This document shows, piece by piece, positions 24,947 to 33,381 of a stretch of DNA of 64,000 bases (positions are counted from its first letter, which is position 1; each line of letters starts with the position of its first letter). The notes beneath the pieces are model-generated. The model saw only the letters and a list, made by a program, of their open reading frames with translations. It had not been told where the DNA came from and did not search any database. Origin of the DNA: Streptomyces dangxiongensis (GTDB lineage: Bacteria; Actinomycetota; Actinomycetes; Streptomycetales; Streptomycetaceae); NCBI RefSeq assembly GCF_003675325.1, contig NZ_CP033073.1, positions 1,798,001-1,862,000 of the forward strand, in the 5' to 3' direction. The position numbers and the translations under genes were made by a program.

Positions 24947-25452
24947 GACATGTTTCCTTGTGTCGGGTTGTGTCTGATCTTGCCTGGAGAACCCAACCAG
25001 CTCGCGACGACGGTTCGCTAGCACGTTCGGAGAGTTGGGCTGGAAGTGTTCTGCTGGACGAGATGTGCCCACTGTGACTGCCGATCGCGTTGGTGCTGAT
25101 CAAGCCGCGTGGCGGCCTCCCTCCCTCCGGCGGCGTACGTCGGCTGGATCTTGGGGTTGCTCTCCGCCACTGCCGACTCGGTCTCTTACCGCGTTGGCCA
25201 GGCCATCGGGAGGGAGGGAAATCGTGTGAGCACAGGCCCAGCCACCTTGGCCAGATGAGAACCATGCCGACCCGCCTGATGAACCCCTGAGCCGGATGCC
25301 CCGTACCAGTCACGGCGGGTGACACCGTGTCGCCCGCCGTACCGTCAGGGGATCGAGTGAGTGGCGCTCGCACGTCGCAGGCTGCATGGTGCATCCCCTG
25401 CCGATGCGGCGCGTGGCGAACCCCGCACCCCGAGAAGGATTGAGCGGTTTCA
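24947..25452. other. Intergenic region with a purine/pyrimidine inverted repeat
   Basis: About 500 bp between divergent genes. CCTCCCTCCCTCC at 25116-25128 is partly complementary to GGGAGGGAGGG at 25208-25218, possibly ends of a lost small element. No gene is seen. Confidence 0.4.
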
Positions 25453-26682
25453 GTGGATTCGAGGCATCCGGTCAGTAGTTCTCTCGACTTAGCAGCTCCG
25501 ATAGAGCAGCAGGCAAGGGCGAGCGATACACAAGGTCAGCGGCAGTTGGCGGGCCTGGATGGTCTCCGCGGCCTGGCGGCGTTATATGTGGTGCTGTTCC
25601 ACTGCTGGCTGTACAGCTTCCCGGGATACCCCGACAGCTCGGCGCCCCCATGGCTGGAGGGCCTCATGTTCGGGCGCCTGGCCGTCGTCTTCTTCCTGGT
25701 GCTGTCCGGATTCTCCTTGGCGATCTCTCCGGCCCGTCACAGTTGGCGATCGGGCGGCGTGGGGCGTTTTCTCCGCCGCCGTGCCTGGCGCATTCTGCCT
25801 CCGTATTGGGCCGCACTGGCCATGAGCCTTATAGTTTCCTGGCTAGTCGTGCCGGCTTCGCATTTTGGACCACCTACCGGCATGTCAATCCTGGTGTACG
25901 GCCTCGTCGCTCAGGATTCGTTTACCGCCCCTACACCGAACGGCGCGTTCTGGTCGATCGGAGTGGAAGCCGAACTTTATCTCCTCTTCCCTATGTTCCT
26001 TTTTGTTAGGCGCCGCGTGGGCGCGGCGGCCCTGGTTGCGTGCGTGACGATTCCGGTGATCGCCCGCGGTCTGGCAGCAGCGAACGCCACTCCCGTGGAA
26101 GGTGACAACTGGCTCGCTCCCCACCTCGCTCCCGTGTTCGTCGCGGGGCTGGTAGGCGCCGCAGTCGTCACCGCTTCAGACAGAGTTCGACGCCTGCCAT
26201 GGGGATGGTTCGCTGCCCTGGCAGCCGTGCCAGTCCTAGCTCTCTGCCTCGCACAAGGTTCTATTTGGACGGTAAAACACTATTTCTGGATAGACCTCGC
26301 CATCGCTCCTGCCATGTCTATGACGCTTGCTGCGGTCGCCACCGGCAGACCCGCCATTCTTGTGCGGTTCCTTACCGCACGCCCCATTCGAAACCTGGGC
26401 AGCTTCTCGTACAGCATTTATCTGATCCATCTGCCCATTGTCATGACAGTGATACGCCGTGTGGCACCCCTCTTTTTGTCGCCAGGCCTGCCGGTATTCT
26501 GGTTCACGCTTATCGTGGCCCTCCCGGTCTCGGTGCTGGGAGCATGGCTCTTTTCCAAGATCTTCGAGATGCCGTTCAAGCGGGCCAGGTCATTGAGGTC
26601 TCTGATCGAAGCCCTCCCGCGCGGTCGCCGCCGCCCTGGCGTTGAAGTCCAGCCGTCGTCCGCACAGCATGGTCCCGCCTGA
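25453..26682 (+). CDS. Acyltransferase-3 family membrane protein (OafA/ExoZ-like)
   Basis: A 409-residue integral membrane O-acyltransferase. After a 30-residue cytoplasmic start come the hallmark GLDGLRGLAALYVVLFHCW (catalytic His in the first membrane helix), GRLAVVFFLVLSGF, RRAWRILPPYWAAL (the conserved R..R.xPxY motif) and about ten hydrophobic segments to residue 390. Members transfer acetyl or other acyl groups to exopolysaccharide, peptidoglycan or secondary metabolites. It starts at GTG 25453; GAAGGA lies 13 bp upstream, rather far. The gene's codon use is less GC-biased than its neighbours, hinting at acquisition. Confidence 0.85.
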   Translation: MDSRHPVSSSLDLAAPIEQQARASDTQGQRQLAGLDGLRGLAALYVVLFHCWLYSFPGYPDSSAPPWLEGLMFGRLAVVFFLVLSGFSLAISPARHSWRSGGVGRFLRRRAWRILPPYWAALAMSLIVSWLVVPASHFGPPTGMSILVYGLVAQDSFTAPTPNGAFWSIGVEAELYLLFPMFLFVRRRVGAAALVACVTIPVIARGLAAANATPVEGDNWLAPHLAPVFVAGLVGAAVVTASDRVRRLPWGWFAALAAVPVLALCLAQGSIWTVKHYFWIDLAIAPAMSMTLAAVATGRPAILVRFLTARPIRNLGSFSYSIYLIHLPIVMTVIRRVAPLFLSPGLPVFWFTLIVALPVSVLGAWLFSKIFEMPFKRARSLRSLIEALPRGRRRPGVEVQPSSAQHGPA

Positions 26683-26937
26683 AATGGGACAGTTGGGCCG
26701 GATTACAGGGACTGGCGCCCGCACGCACCCGGCCCGACCTCTCCCCCGCTGACGTCCCCCGCCTCCGCCTGACGCAGCCGCCGTACTGACACCCAGGCGA
26801 CGCGGCACGAGAGCCCCTGTCGGCGTACTCCTCTGAGTGCTCCGCCAAGTACAGACAAACGTGCACCGCTTGGTGGTCGGCGTGATGGTTGACCGTGGGC
26901 GGTGCGGGGGTCTCTCCTGGGACTGTCATGATCTCGG

Positions 26938-27737
26938 CTATGGACGAGGAGGTCGGTGGCGCGAGCGAGACTGGTGCGGAGCTTGGTGAGGATCCGCCAG
27001 TTCTTGAGGTGGGCGAAGCCGTGTTCGACGGGTGCGCGTCCGATGGCGAGGACGCGGTTGGCGGTCTTCTGGCCGGGGGTTAGCTTGTGGGTGCGGCTGG
27101 CGTGGAAGCCGGTGACGATCACGGGATCGAGTACGTCGTTGTCCAGGCCGCGAAAGCCGAGGTCCGCCAACGCTCCCAGGCCGGCGGCGCGCAGGTGGGC
27201 CAGGACGTGGTCCTGGCGGGCGGCGGTGTTGTCGTGGGTGCGGCCGGGCCGGGCGGCGGATATCCAGATCAGCCGGCCCCGCTCGTCGGTCAGGGCGAGG
27301 AAGTGCAGGCCGTGATGGTGGTGCTTGCCGGAGTAGTTCCGCCGGTCGGCCTTCCCGGTGCGGCGCTGGGTGGCGATGAGGGTGCCGTCGATCAGGACCA
27401 CCTCCCCGCCCTGCCTGGCGACCTTCTTCAGGGCGCGGTCCAGCCGCGGCGCCTGCGCGGCGAGCAGGCCGATCAGCTCGTCGCGCCAGCGGCGAACAGT
27501 GGACTTGGACACGTTGTTGCCGCCGGCCATGTCGGCCAGGCGCTGGTCGTGACGCAGCACGGCCAGGACGATCACCGCGATCTTCCCGGGCGGCAGGATC
27601 CGCCATCTGGACCGGATCACTTTCAGGTGACGTCGCAGCAGACCGGCAAGGTGGCTGACGGTACGCGTGGACAGCGATAAACGGCACTGGTAGGTAAGTG
27701 CGCAGGAATTCTCGGCAGGCTCTTCAGTTTTCGTCAC
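26938..27737 (-). CDS. IS5-family transposase, C-terminus altered
   Basis: Reads from ATG 27737 as an IS5-type DDE transposase: helix-turn-helix RLADMAGGNNVSKSTVRRW, first Asp VLIDGTLIATQRR, then LADLGFRGLD and the RAPVEHGFAHLKNWRILTKLR Glu motif. It stays similar to the family up to ARATDLLVHS at about 26938. The usual last 10-15 residues (LLRALLVLTNLE-type) are replaced by an unrelated tail that runs on to 26703. The IS end has therefore been lost or shifted, and activity is doubtful. Confidence 0.75.
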
Positions 27738-27889
27738 ACAGCCTCAACGGCGCCTGGAAGATCTCCAGTTACGCCACATCTCACCGACTCTGACGTGGGA
27801 GGGTGGTCTTTGGCCCCCGTCCCGGTGTCTGCTGGAGCCGTTGCACAAGAGGCGGGGCACGGTTGGAGGCGTGAGTGAAGGGCCCTGAT

Positions 27890-28945
27890 ATGTCCCGCGG
27901 TGCTCGTCTGACGGCCCACGGCGCCGTTTCCACATCGCTGGCGCTGCGCAGTGACCGCAGTCTGCGCGAGTTCGTGGACGCCGGCGCACCGCTGGGGTCG
28001 GGCATCGGCGGGAGAACGGTCCTGCTGGAGGTCGAGGGAACCCGGGTCTTCGTCAAGCAGGTCCGGCTGACCGATCTGGAGCGACGGCCTGAGCATGCTC
28101 ACTCCACCGCGAATCTGTTCGGACTGCCGGCCTTCTGTCACTACGGCATCGGTACCATCGGCGGCCCGGGGTTCGGGGCCTGGCGGGAGTTGGCCGCGCA
28201 CACCATGACGACGAATTGGGTGGTCGCGGGAGACTACAAGGGCTTTCCCCTGATGTACCACTGGCGGGTGATCCCAGACTCTGGCCAGCCGCTGCCCGAG
28301 GAACTGGCCGATGTGGATCGAGCTGTCGCCTATTGGGGAGGCGGATCAGCGGTACGCCGGCGGATCGAAGCTCTCCAGCATTCCACGGCGAGCCTTGTGC
28401 TGTTCCTGGAGTACATCCCGCAGAACCTGCACGACTGGCTGAGCGTCCAGATCGGGTCCGGCGACGTGGTGGCCGAGCGGGCCTGCGCCATGGTCGACGA
28501 CGAGCTGAAAGCCAGCATCGCGTTCATGAACGCGCGCGGGCTTCTGCACTTCGACGCCCCCTTCGAGAACATCCTCACCGACGGCCGACAGCTCTTCTTC
28601 ACCGACTATGGCCTCGCGATCTCCTCACGCTTCGATCTCACACGGGCCGAGACCGACTTCTTCGACCAGCACCGCACCTACGACCAGTACTACGCAGTCA
28701 CCCACCTGGTGAACTGGCTGGCCGTCGCTCTCTACGGATACACACCGGAAGAACGCAAAACGTTTGTGAATGCGTGCGCCCAAGGGGCGCCCCCAGAGGG
28801 GGTTCCCGCGTCGGTCGCGGCGCTCCTTGTCCGTTACGCACCGGTCGCCGCGGTGATGGGCGACTTCTATCGAGAGTTTCAGCAGGTGAGCCGAGCAGCT
28901 CCCCATCCGCTGGCAACGATCTGTCGGATGGGGCGAAGTGCGTGA
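27890..28945 (+). CDS. Protein-kinase-like fold protein
   Basis: A 351-residue protein from ATG 27890 (GAAGGG upstream). Kinase-like hallmarks are a Gly-rich start (DAGAPLGSGIGGRTVLLEV), a VAIK-like lysine (TRVFVKQVRL), a catalytic loop GLLHFDAPFENIL (H-x-D-x4-N) and a DFG-like TDYGLA. Streptomyces homologues are annotated as protein kinase family proteins; the substrate could be protein or a small molecule. No membrane segment or regulatory domain is visible. It converges on the small winged-helix gene with a 14-bp gap. Confidence 0.75.
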   Translation: MSRGARLTAHGAVSTSLALRSDRSLREFVDAGAPLGSGIGGRTVLLEVEGTRVFVKQVRLTDLERRPEHAHSTANLFGLPAFCHYGIGTIGGPGFGAWRELAAHTMTTNWVVAGDYKGFPLMYHWRVIPDSGQPLPEELADVDRAVAYWGGGSAVRRRIEALQHSTASLVLFLEYIPQNLHDWLSVQIGSGDVVAERACAMVDDELKASIAFMNARGLLHFDAPFENILTDGRQLFFTDYGLAISSRFDLTRAETDFFDQHRTYDQYYAVTHLVNWLAVALYGYTPEERKTFVNACAQGAPPEGVPASVAALLVRYAPVAAVMGDFYREFQQVSRAAPHPLATICRMGRSA

Positions 28946-28959
28946 TCAGCGGCAGCCGG

Positions 28960-29325
28960 TCACAGGCGGGTGGTGAACCGGCCGTCGGGTAGCTTCCGCA
29001 GCCAACCGCGGTCGACGAGTCTGACCAGCTTTCCGCGCAGCGGTTCCAGCTTGGACCGGATGTTGACGTCCACTCCCAGCATCTCGCCGGCCTGCCGAGC
29101 CATGACCGGTCCGGCGGCCTGTCGCACGGCGGCGAGAATGCGCTGGTAGTCCGGCGGAAGCACGTTCTCCTCCACATCGGAGGTGCGGTGTGGGATCAGC
29201 ATGACCGCCCGCCCACCCACCTGCGCGGGCACCGGCGAGGCCGAGACGCGCTCATCAGCGATCTGTTCGCTCACCCGCTCAAGGACCCGTTCGGCGACAG
29301 CAAGTTCGTCTCGCTCGGCCCGCAC
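28960..29325 (-). CDS. Coiled-coil/winged-helix protein of unknown function
   Basis: The product starts with a charged helix (VRAERDELAVAERVLERVSEQIADE) and ends with a winged-helix-like segment (PDYQRILAAVRQAAGPVMARQAGEMLGVDVNIRSKLEPLRGKLVRLVDRGWLRKLPDGRFTTR). Similar proteins are widespread in Streptomyces, often near transposases, without known function. GTG 29325 is the best usual start, but the frame stays open with family-like sequence (VAELDELEEQLAKQLAE) to about 29420, where no usual start exists. The N-terminus is therefore either from a rare codon or truncated. Confidence 0.6.
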   Translation of the reverse strand: MRAERDELAVAERVLERVSEQIADERVSASPVPAQVGGRAVMLIPHRTSDVEENVLPPDYQRILAAVRQAAGPVMARQAGEMLGVDVNIRSKLEPLRGKLVRLVDRGWLRKLPDGRFTTRL

Positions 29326-29530
29326 CTCCGCCAGCTGCTTGGCCAGCTGTTCTTCGAGTTCATCCAGTTCCGCAACCAGCGAACCGTCCGGCTCTGTCAG
29401 ACGATCTACTCCGCAGACAGCCGCCCACGACCAGCGTGAGCACTTCGAGAGTCGGTCACACCAGACCGCTGACCTGCTTCTTCAGGTTGGCGGAGGCTTA
29501 GTGCTCAGGCGGGCTGCACTTCCTCGGCCA

Positions 29531-29803
29531 GTGGTCCCCGCGCACGCGGGGGTGGTCCCCCGGCGCAGTGGCCGCAGATACGGGCCGATGGGTGGTCCCC
29601 GCGCACGCGGGGGTGGTCCCTGTGGTCGGCCCAGTATCCGGTGCACGAGGTGGTGGTCCCCGCGCACGCGGGGGTGGTCCCCCGAGGTGACGGATGGCAT
29701 CGCCGGCTGAGCTGTGGTCCCCGCGCACGCGGGGGTGGTCCCGTCTCACTCATGAGAGTGAGGTCCATGTGTGAGTGGTCCCCACACACCTGCTCACACC
29801 GCG
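29531..29803 (+). CRISPR. Short type I-E-like CRISPR array, no cas genes in window
   Basis: Four identical 29-bp repeats (29531-29559, 29592-29620, 29653-29681, 29714-29742) begin GTGGTCCCCGCG and end GGGGGTGGTCCC. They are separated by three 32-bp spacers. A fourth 32-bp spacer (29743-29774) is followed by a decayed last repeat at 29775-29803, of which only GTGGTCCCC is kept. The 29/32 spacing and palindromic CCCCGCG...CGCGGGG core are those of type I-E arrays in Streptomyces. The decayed repeat marks the trailer, so the leader should be left of 29531 and transcription rightward. No cas gene is within 29 kb left or 34 kb right. Confidence 0.95.
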
Positions 29804-29855
29804 CCCGCATAAGCTGCACAGAGCCGAAAGAGTGGCTGCGGACCGTGGGAGTGCC

Positions 29856-29875
29856 CTGGGACTTTTCTGGGACTT
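29856..29875 (+). repeat. Right copy of the 20-bp repeat (two CTGGGACTT units)
   Basis: CTGGGACTTTTCTGGGACTT differs by one base from the copy at 2662-2681 and has the same orientation. The two copies bracket the whole IS-, int- and CRISPR-bearing region. Confidence 0.5.
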
Positions 29876-30255
29876 CCGGCTGTATCAACGGGCACGAGCG
29901 GGAAACAACTGAAAGACCATTCGTGCAGGTCAGTGGCCCGTTATCGACCATCACTGCAGGTCACACCACTGGCTGGTCTCTTCCGGGACATCTGAGGGTC
30001 CTGAGGACAGGCCTCAATCCCCTTTTGAGGCGGCAGAAGATCATCGGGCTGCTGTCGATCATCTGCGCGTCGGTACTGTTCGTGGCTCGCTCGCGGGTTC
30101 TCCCGACAGGGACACGGGCAGTGACGCGGTCGTCACTCAGGCAGAAGGAACGGACCGCTGCCGCGGCCGGGCGGCACCCCCAGGTCCGTGCCGCGTTTTC
30201 TTCGATCGTGTGCGGGGACCCGCCGCCCGTGGTGGCACATGGAGCGGAACAGCGG
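29876..30255. other. Leader region of the DUF2071 gene
   Basis: No gene signature. It would hold the right attachment core if 2600-29875 is one element. I found no repeat longer than about seven bases shared with 2594-2660. Confidence 0.35.
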
Positions 30256-30963
30256 GTGCGTCTGCCCGCGTTGCGGGCCGGCTGGCTGACGCAGACGTTC
30301 GTCCACTGGCCCTTCCGGCCGGAGGCGGTACAGGCGCTGCTGCCCGAGGAACTGGTCGTGGACACATATGACGGCGCCGCATGGGTGGGACTCACGCCCT
30401 TCGTCATGGCGGACGTACGCCTGCCCGGCGTCCCCGCCGCGCTGCCCGGCCTCCCGACGTTCGCGGAGACCAACCTGCGGACCTACGTCCGGTACCGTGA
30501 CGGGCGCGACGGGCTCTGGTTCCTGTCCATCGAGGTGGCTTTCCTCCCCATGCTGGCGGCCCGCGCCATCGGTGCGCCGTACAACCCGGGCACCCTCAGT
30601 GTCTCCACGGACGGGGACACCGTCTCGTACTCCGGTACGAGGGGGAACGGGGACGCCTCCTACCGCTTGATCGTCCGCCGCGGCGACCCGATCGAGCCGA
30701 CGGAGCGTGACGTGTGGCTGACCTCGCGCTGGCGGGCGTACACCCGGCGGCTCGGCACGCTCTGGGAGACGCCCGTCGAGCACGAGCCGTGGCCGCTGGC
30801 CCACGCCACGCTCGACCTACTGGAGGAGACGCTGACCACCGCGGCGGGCCTCGAAGAAGCTCCACTCGGCGAGCCCGTGGTGCACTTCTCGAAAGGCGTC
30901 AGGCAGGTACGGCTCGGGCTCTCCACGCCCCGCATCCCATGGCGTGTCCGTCAGCCCTCCTGA
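30256..30963 (+). CDS. DUF2071 (YqjF-like) protein
   Basis: From GTG 30256 (GGAG 11 bp upstream): RLPALRAGWLTQTFVHWPFRPEAVQALLPEELVVDTYDGAAWVGLTPFVMADVRLPG...FAETNLRTYVRYRDGRDGLWFLSIEVAF. This matches the DUF2071 acetoacetate-decarboxylase-like fold along its length. The biochemical role is unknown. Upstream GTGs at 30229 and 30232 are alternatives. The open frame reaches back through the CRISPR array, but that part is not coding. Confidence 0.8.
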   Translation: MRLPALRAGWLTQTFVHWPFRPEAVQALLPEELVVDTYDGAAWVGLTPFVMADVRLPGVPAALPGLPTFAETNLRTYVRYRDGRDGLWFLSIEVAFLPMLAARAIGAPYNPGTLSVSTDGDTVSYSGTRGNGDASYRLIVRRGDPIEPTERDVWLTSRWRAYTRRLGTLWETPVEHEPWPLAHATLDLLEETLTTAAGLEEAPLGEPVVHFSKGVRQVRLGLSTPRIPWRVRQPS

Positions 30964-31002
30964 CCTTCCGGCAGACGCGTTGTGGGCCAAGGCGAAGCCC
31001 AT

Positions 31003-31548
31003 TCATCTTCGGCCCCCTGCGCCGTAGGCGTCCCTGCGGGGCAGCGGGCCGAAGCGGGCGTGACCGCCGGGACGCACGGCGGCGTGGCGCTGTCCGGGGC
31101 CGGGCCCACTGCGGGCGGCGAGGGCGTCGGCGACAGCGCCGGTGGTGAAGGCGTAGACGGTCTTGTGGAGAAGGTCCACGACGAGTTCCTGACGGGGCCA
31201 GGTGGTGGGTGGGGCGCCGACGCCCGTCGCGTTCTCGAGGATCTGGTCACTGGTGAGGCGGACGACGGTGAACTTGGCGGAGGCGATCGGTCCGCGCAGT
31301 CCGCTCTGGGCCATGATCGACCGCAGCACTCCGAGGAGGGCGGCCTGGCCGTAGTGCATGGCCCAGTTGACCGGCAGCGGCTGATTGCCGGGACGTTCGG
31401 GCAGGCCGCTCAGTCGCTGGAGAACCCGCGCGGGCACATGGGAGTCGGGCCGGCCGGTGACGGCCTGCTCGATCTTCTCACCGAGGGTCATCACGACGCC
31501 TCCGGCGGTGCCGGCGAGCAGTCCCTGCCACAGTGCGCGCTTGAGCAT
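31003..31548 (-). CDS. Uncharacterised membrane-associated protein (DUF1440-like)
   Basis: A 181-residue protein from ATG 31548. It opens with MLKRALWQGLLAGTAGGVVMTLGEKIEQAVTGRPDSHVP, a hydrophobic Gly-rich segment, followed by a second (PVNWAMHYGQAALLGVLRSIM) and a third (LVVDLLHKTVYAFTTGAVADAL). The pattern resembles small DUF1440-type inner-membrane proteins. The function is unknown, and the assignment is by pattern only. It converges on the DUF2071 gene with a 39-bp gap. Confidence 0.55.
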   Translation of the reverse strand: MLKRALWQGLLAGTAGGVVMTLGEKIEQAVTGRPDSHVPARVLQRLSGLPERPGNQPLPVNWAMHYGQAALLGVLRSIMAQSGLRGPIASAKFTVVRLTSDQILENATGVGAPPTTWPRQELVVDLLHKTVYAFTTGAVADALAARSGPGPGQRHAAVRPGGHARFGPLPRRDAYGAGGRR

Positions 31549-31757
31549 GTCCCGGCGGGTACCCGCTACCACTGCCTTCACCCGCGCGGTCGGTGCCTCC
31601 GCACAACGGCAGAACACGGACGCACCGGATCGGTCTGGCCCGCGTCCGACGAGGTCGCCGCACAGCGCCGGATGCCACCGTGCTTCCCTCGCCAGGCTGT
31701 GACGGCGGCGCAGATCGGCGCGGAGTGACTCCAGACCCACCGCGTTCCGCTGCCGGG

Positions 31758-32300
31758 TCAGTCGCCGGTTGTCTTCTCGATCAGCGCGCTGTATGCCAGT
31801 TGCAGTGTGTCCGCCCCGGCCAGGGCGGTGAGCGCGCCCATGGCGGTGCGGGTCGCACGCGGCCAGAGGAGCTGCCCGGCGGTCAGGGTGGAGGCAACCC
31901 AGACGCTCATGCAGAAGGGACAGGTCGCCAGTTCTCCGACGGTGTGCTTGCCGGGCTCGGGCTTTGCCTCCTCGTGCAGTTCGGCCGGGCCCTGCGGGGC
32001 GACGTACTTGGTGAAGGGGGCGCGCAGCGGGCTGGTGACCGATGCCTTGGTCAGCAGTCGGCTGAGCCGGAAGGTGGCCACCGATGTCAGGACCACGTCC
32101 CACGGCTCGGGCCGGTCGGGCAGCGGGCGGCCGCGGAGCCGTACAGCGGTGGCCCAGGCCGTCGTGTACGCGGCGAAGCCCGCCATGGCTGCGAGGTAGC
32201 CGCCCAACGGCCGGTCGTGCCCTGCCGAGTAGCCTCGTCCGGTGCGCTGGAGGAGCCCGTGCACACGTCGTGCGAGGCGGTTGTCAGCTACGGTGTCCAT
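31758..32300 (-). CDS. DUF1360 membrane protein
   Basis: A 180-residue protein. The conserved core FRLSRLLTKASVTSPLRAPFTKYVAPQGPAELHEEAKPEPGKHTVGELATCPFCMSVWVASTL, including the CPFC motif, is characteristic of DUF1360. Two or three membrane segments flank it (YLAAMAGFAAYTTAWATAV; GALTALAGADTLQLAYSAL). The function is unknown; in Bacillus related proteins occur in spore-associated operons. It starts at ATG 32300. Confidence 0.8.
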   Translation of the reverse strand: MDTVADNRLARRVHGLLQRTGRGYSAGHDRPLGGYLAAMAGFAAYTTAWATAVRLRGRPLPDRPEPWDVVLTSVATFRLSRLLTKASVTSPLRAPFTKYVAPQGPAELHEEAKPEPGKHTVGELATCPFCMSVWVASTLTAGQLLWPRATRTAMGALTALAGADTLQLAYSALIEKTTGD

Positions 32301-32535
32301 GGGCTGTACCCGCTCCTGTTCCTATCATTGCCGCTCCACTGCCCGGCCGTTCGGCGCTTGCCCGTCCCGGTCCTGTCGGCACAGTCGTATCCGGCCCGGG
32401 GATCCCGCTCCCACCGGTCCAGCAGCCGCAGGAGCGGGCTCCGCCGCATCCGTGGGCGGCGTGCGTAGTGCTCATGGTCGGCCGGGTCCCCACGTGCGCG
32501 GACGGCAAACGGAGCAGGGGCCGCCTGGACCACGG

Positions 32536-33115
32536 TCAGCCGCCCGGCCGGATCACCGCGCGCACGCAGCCGTCCTTCTTCTCCTTGAACATCTCGTAGG
32601 CCCGTGGCGCCTCGTCCAGGGGCACGGTGTGGGTCGCCAGGTGGGAGGTACTCAGCTCGCCGGCCGCCAGCCGGTCCAGCAGCATCGGGATGTAGCGCTG
32701 ACCGTGCTGCTGGGCGCCCCGCACGGTCAGACCCGAGTACTTCTCCCGCCTCCAGCAGCGCCTTGGCCCCGCGCAGGGCACGGCGCAGATCCTGACGCGG
32801 GTCGGTGCCGGCGAGCCGCGCGGGCACCGAGTACGCGGCGTCCGGCTCGGTTTCCTTCAGGCGCACCGCCAGCTCCGTGCCCCGGTCACCGGGCGCCGGG
32901 CGGATGCGTGTCTCGATGCGGTCGCCGTACTCCTGCAACGGCGCCGGCAGCTTGTCGGCCCGCACGTCGTGCGGCGCGCGGTTGATCGTCACTGTCAGCC
33001 AGCGGTCCCCGGCGGCTGCGCCGGGCGGACGTGCCGTCGCGCGCCGTATGACGACGACGGCCGCGGCGGCCAGCCCCGCAGCGGCCAGCGTCAGCGATTT
33101 CCCAGCGGGAGTCAT
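32536..33115 (-). pseudogene. Deletion fusion: cyclase-like 5' part joined to Zn-alcohol dehydrogenase 3' part
   Basis: From ATG 33115 the frame encodes MTPAGKSLTLAAAGLAAAAVVVIRRATA...DRWLTVTINRAPHDVRADKLPAPLQEYGDRIETRIRPAPGDRGTELAVRL...DPRQDLRRALRGAKALLEAGEVL, a single-helix SRPBCC-like protein. At about 32750 another frame takes over with KYSGLTVRGAQQHGQRYIPMLLDRLAAGELSTSHLATHTVPLDEAPRAYEMFKEKKDGCVRAVIRPGG, the last 65 residues of a glutathione-independent formaldehyde/alcohol dehydrogenase. In other Streptomyces I recall these as neighbouring genes, so about 1 kb was probably deleted between them. Confidence 0.65.
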
Positions 33116-33381
33116 GTGCGGTCACATCCTCGGGAAGCGGAAGTCGGACGGGTGAGCGCGCACCAGCGGCGATCACGCCCATGGGGAGGACGCGTGGGGT
33201 TGGGTGCCGGTGCAGTCGGCCTCCTCTCTCCGGGCGCGTCCCGGTGAGCGCCTGTCCGCGGCGGGTACCCCGACCACATTGCGCTGTCTGTCCCGAGATG
33301 CGGTGACGAAGCCGCTACCACGTCGCTGACATTGTTGGTGGCGTCCAGCCGGACGACACGGTGCCGCCGCGCAGCAAGGGT

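Noticed and set aside
23238..27700. Shared 13-mer TAGGTAAGTGCGC near 23237 and 27690, considered as a transposition or recombination scar
   Set aside because: A 13-bp match is expected by chance several times in 64 kb, and the flanks do not match.
29641..30255. Long open frame running from the CRISPR array into the DUF2071 gene
   Set aside because: The upstream 200 codons translate the CRISPR repeats and intergenic DNA. Family similarity starts only at about 30256.
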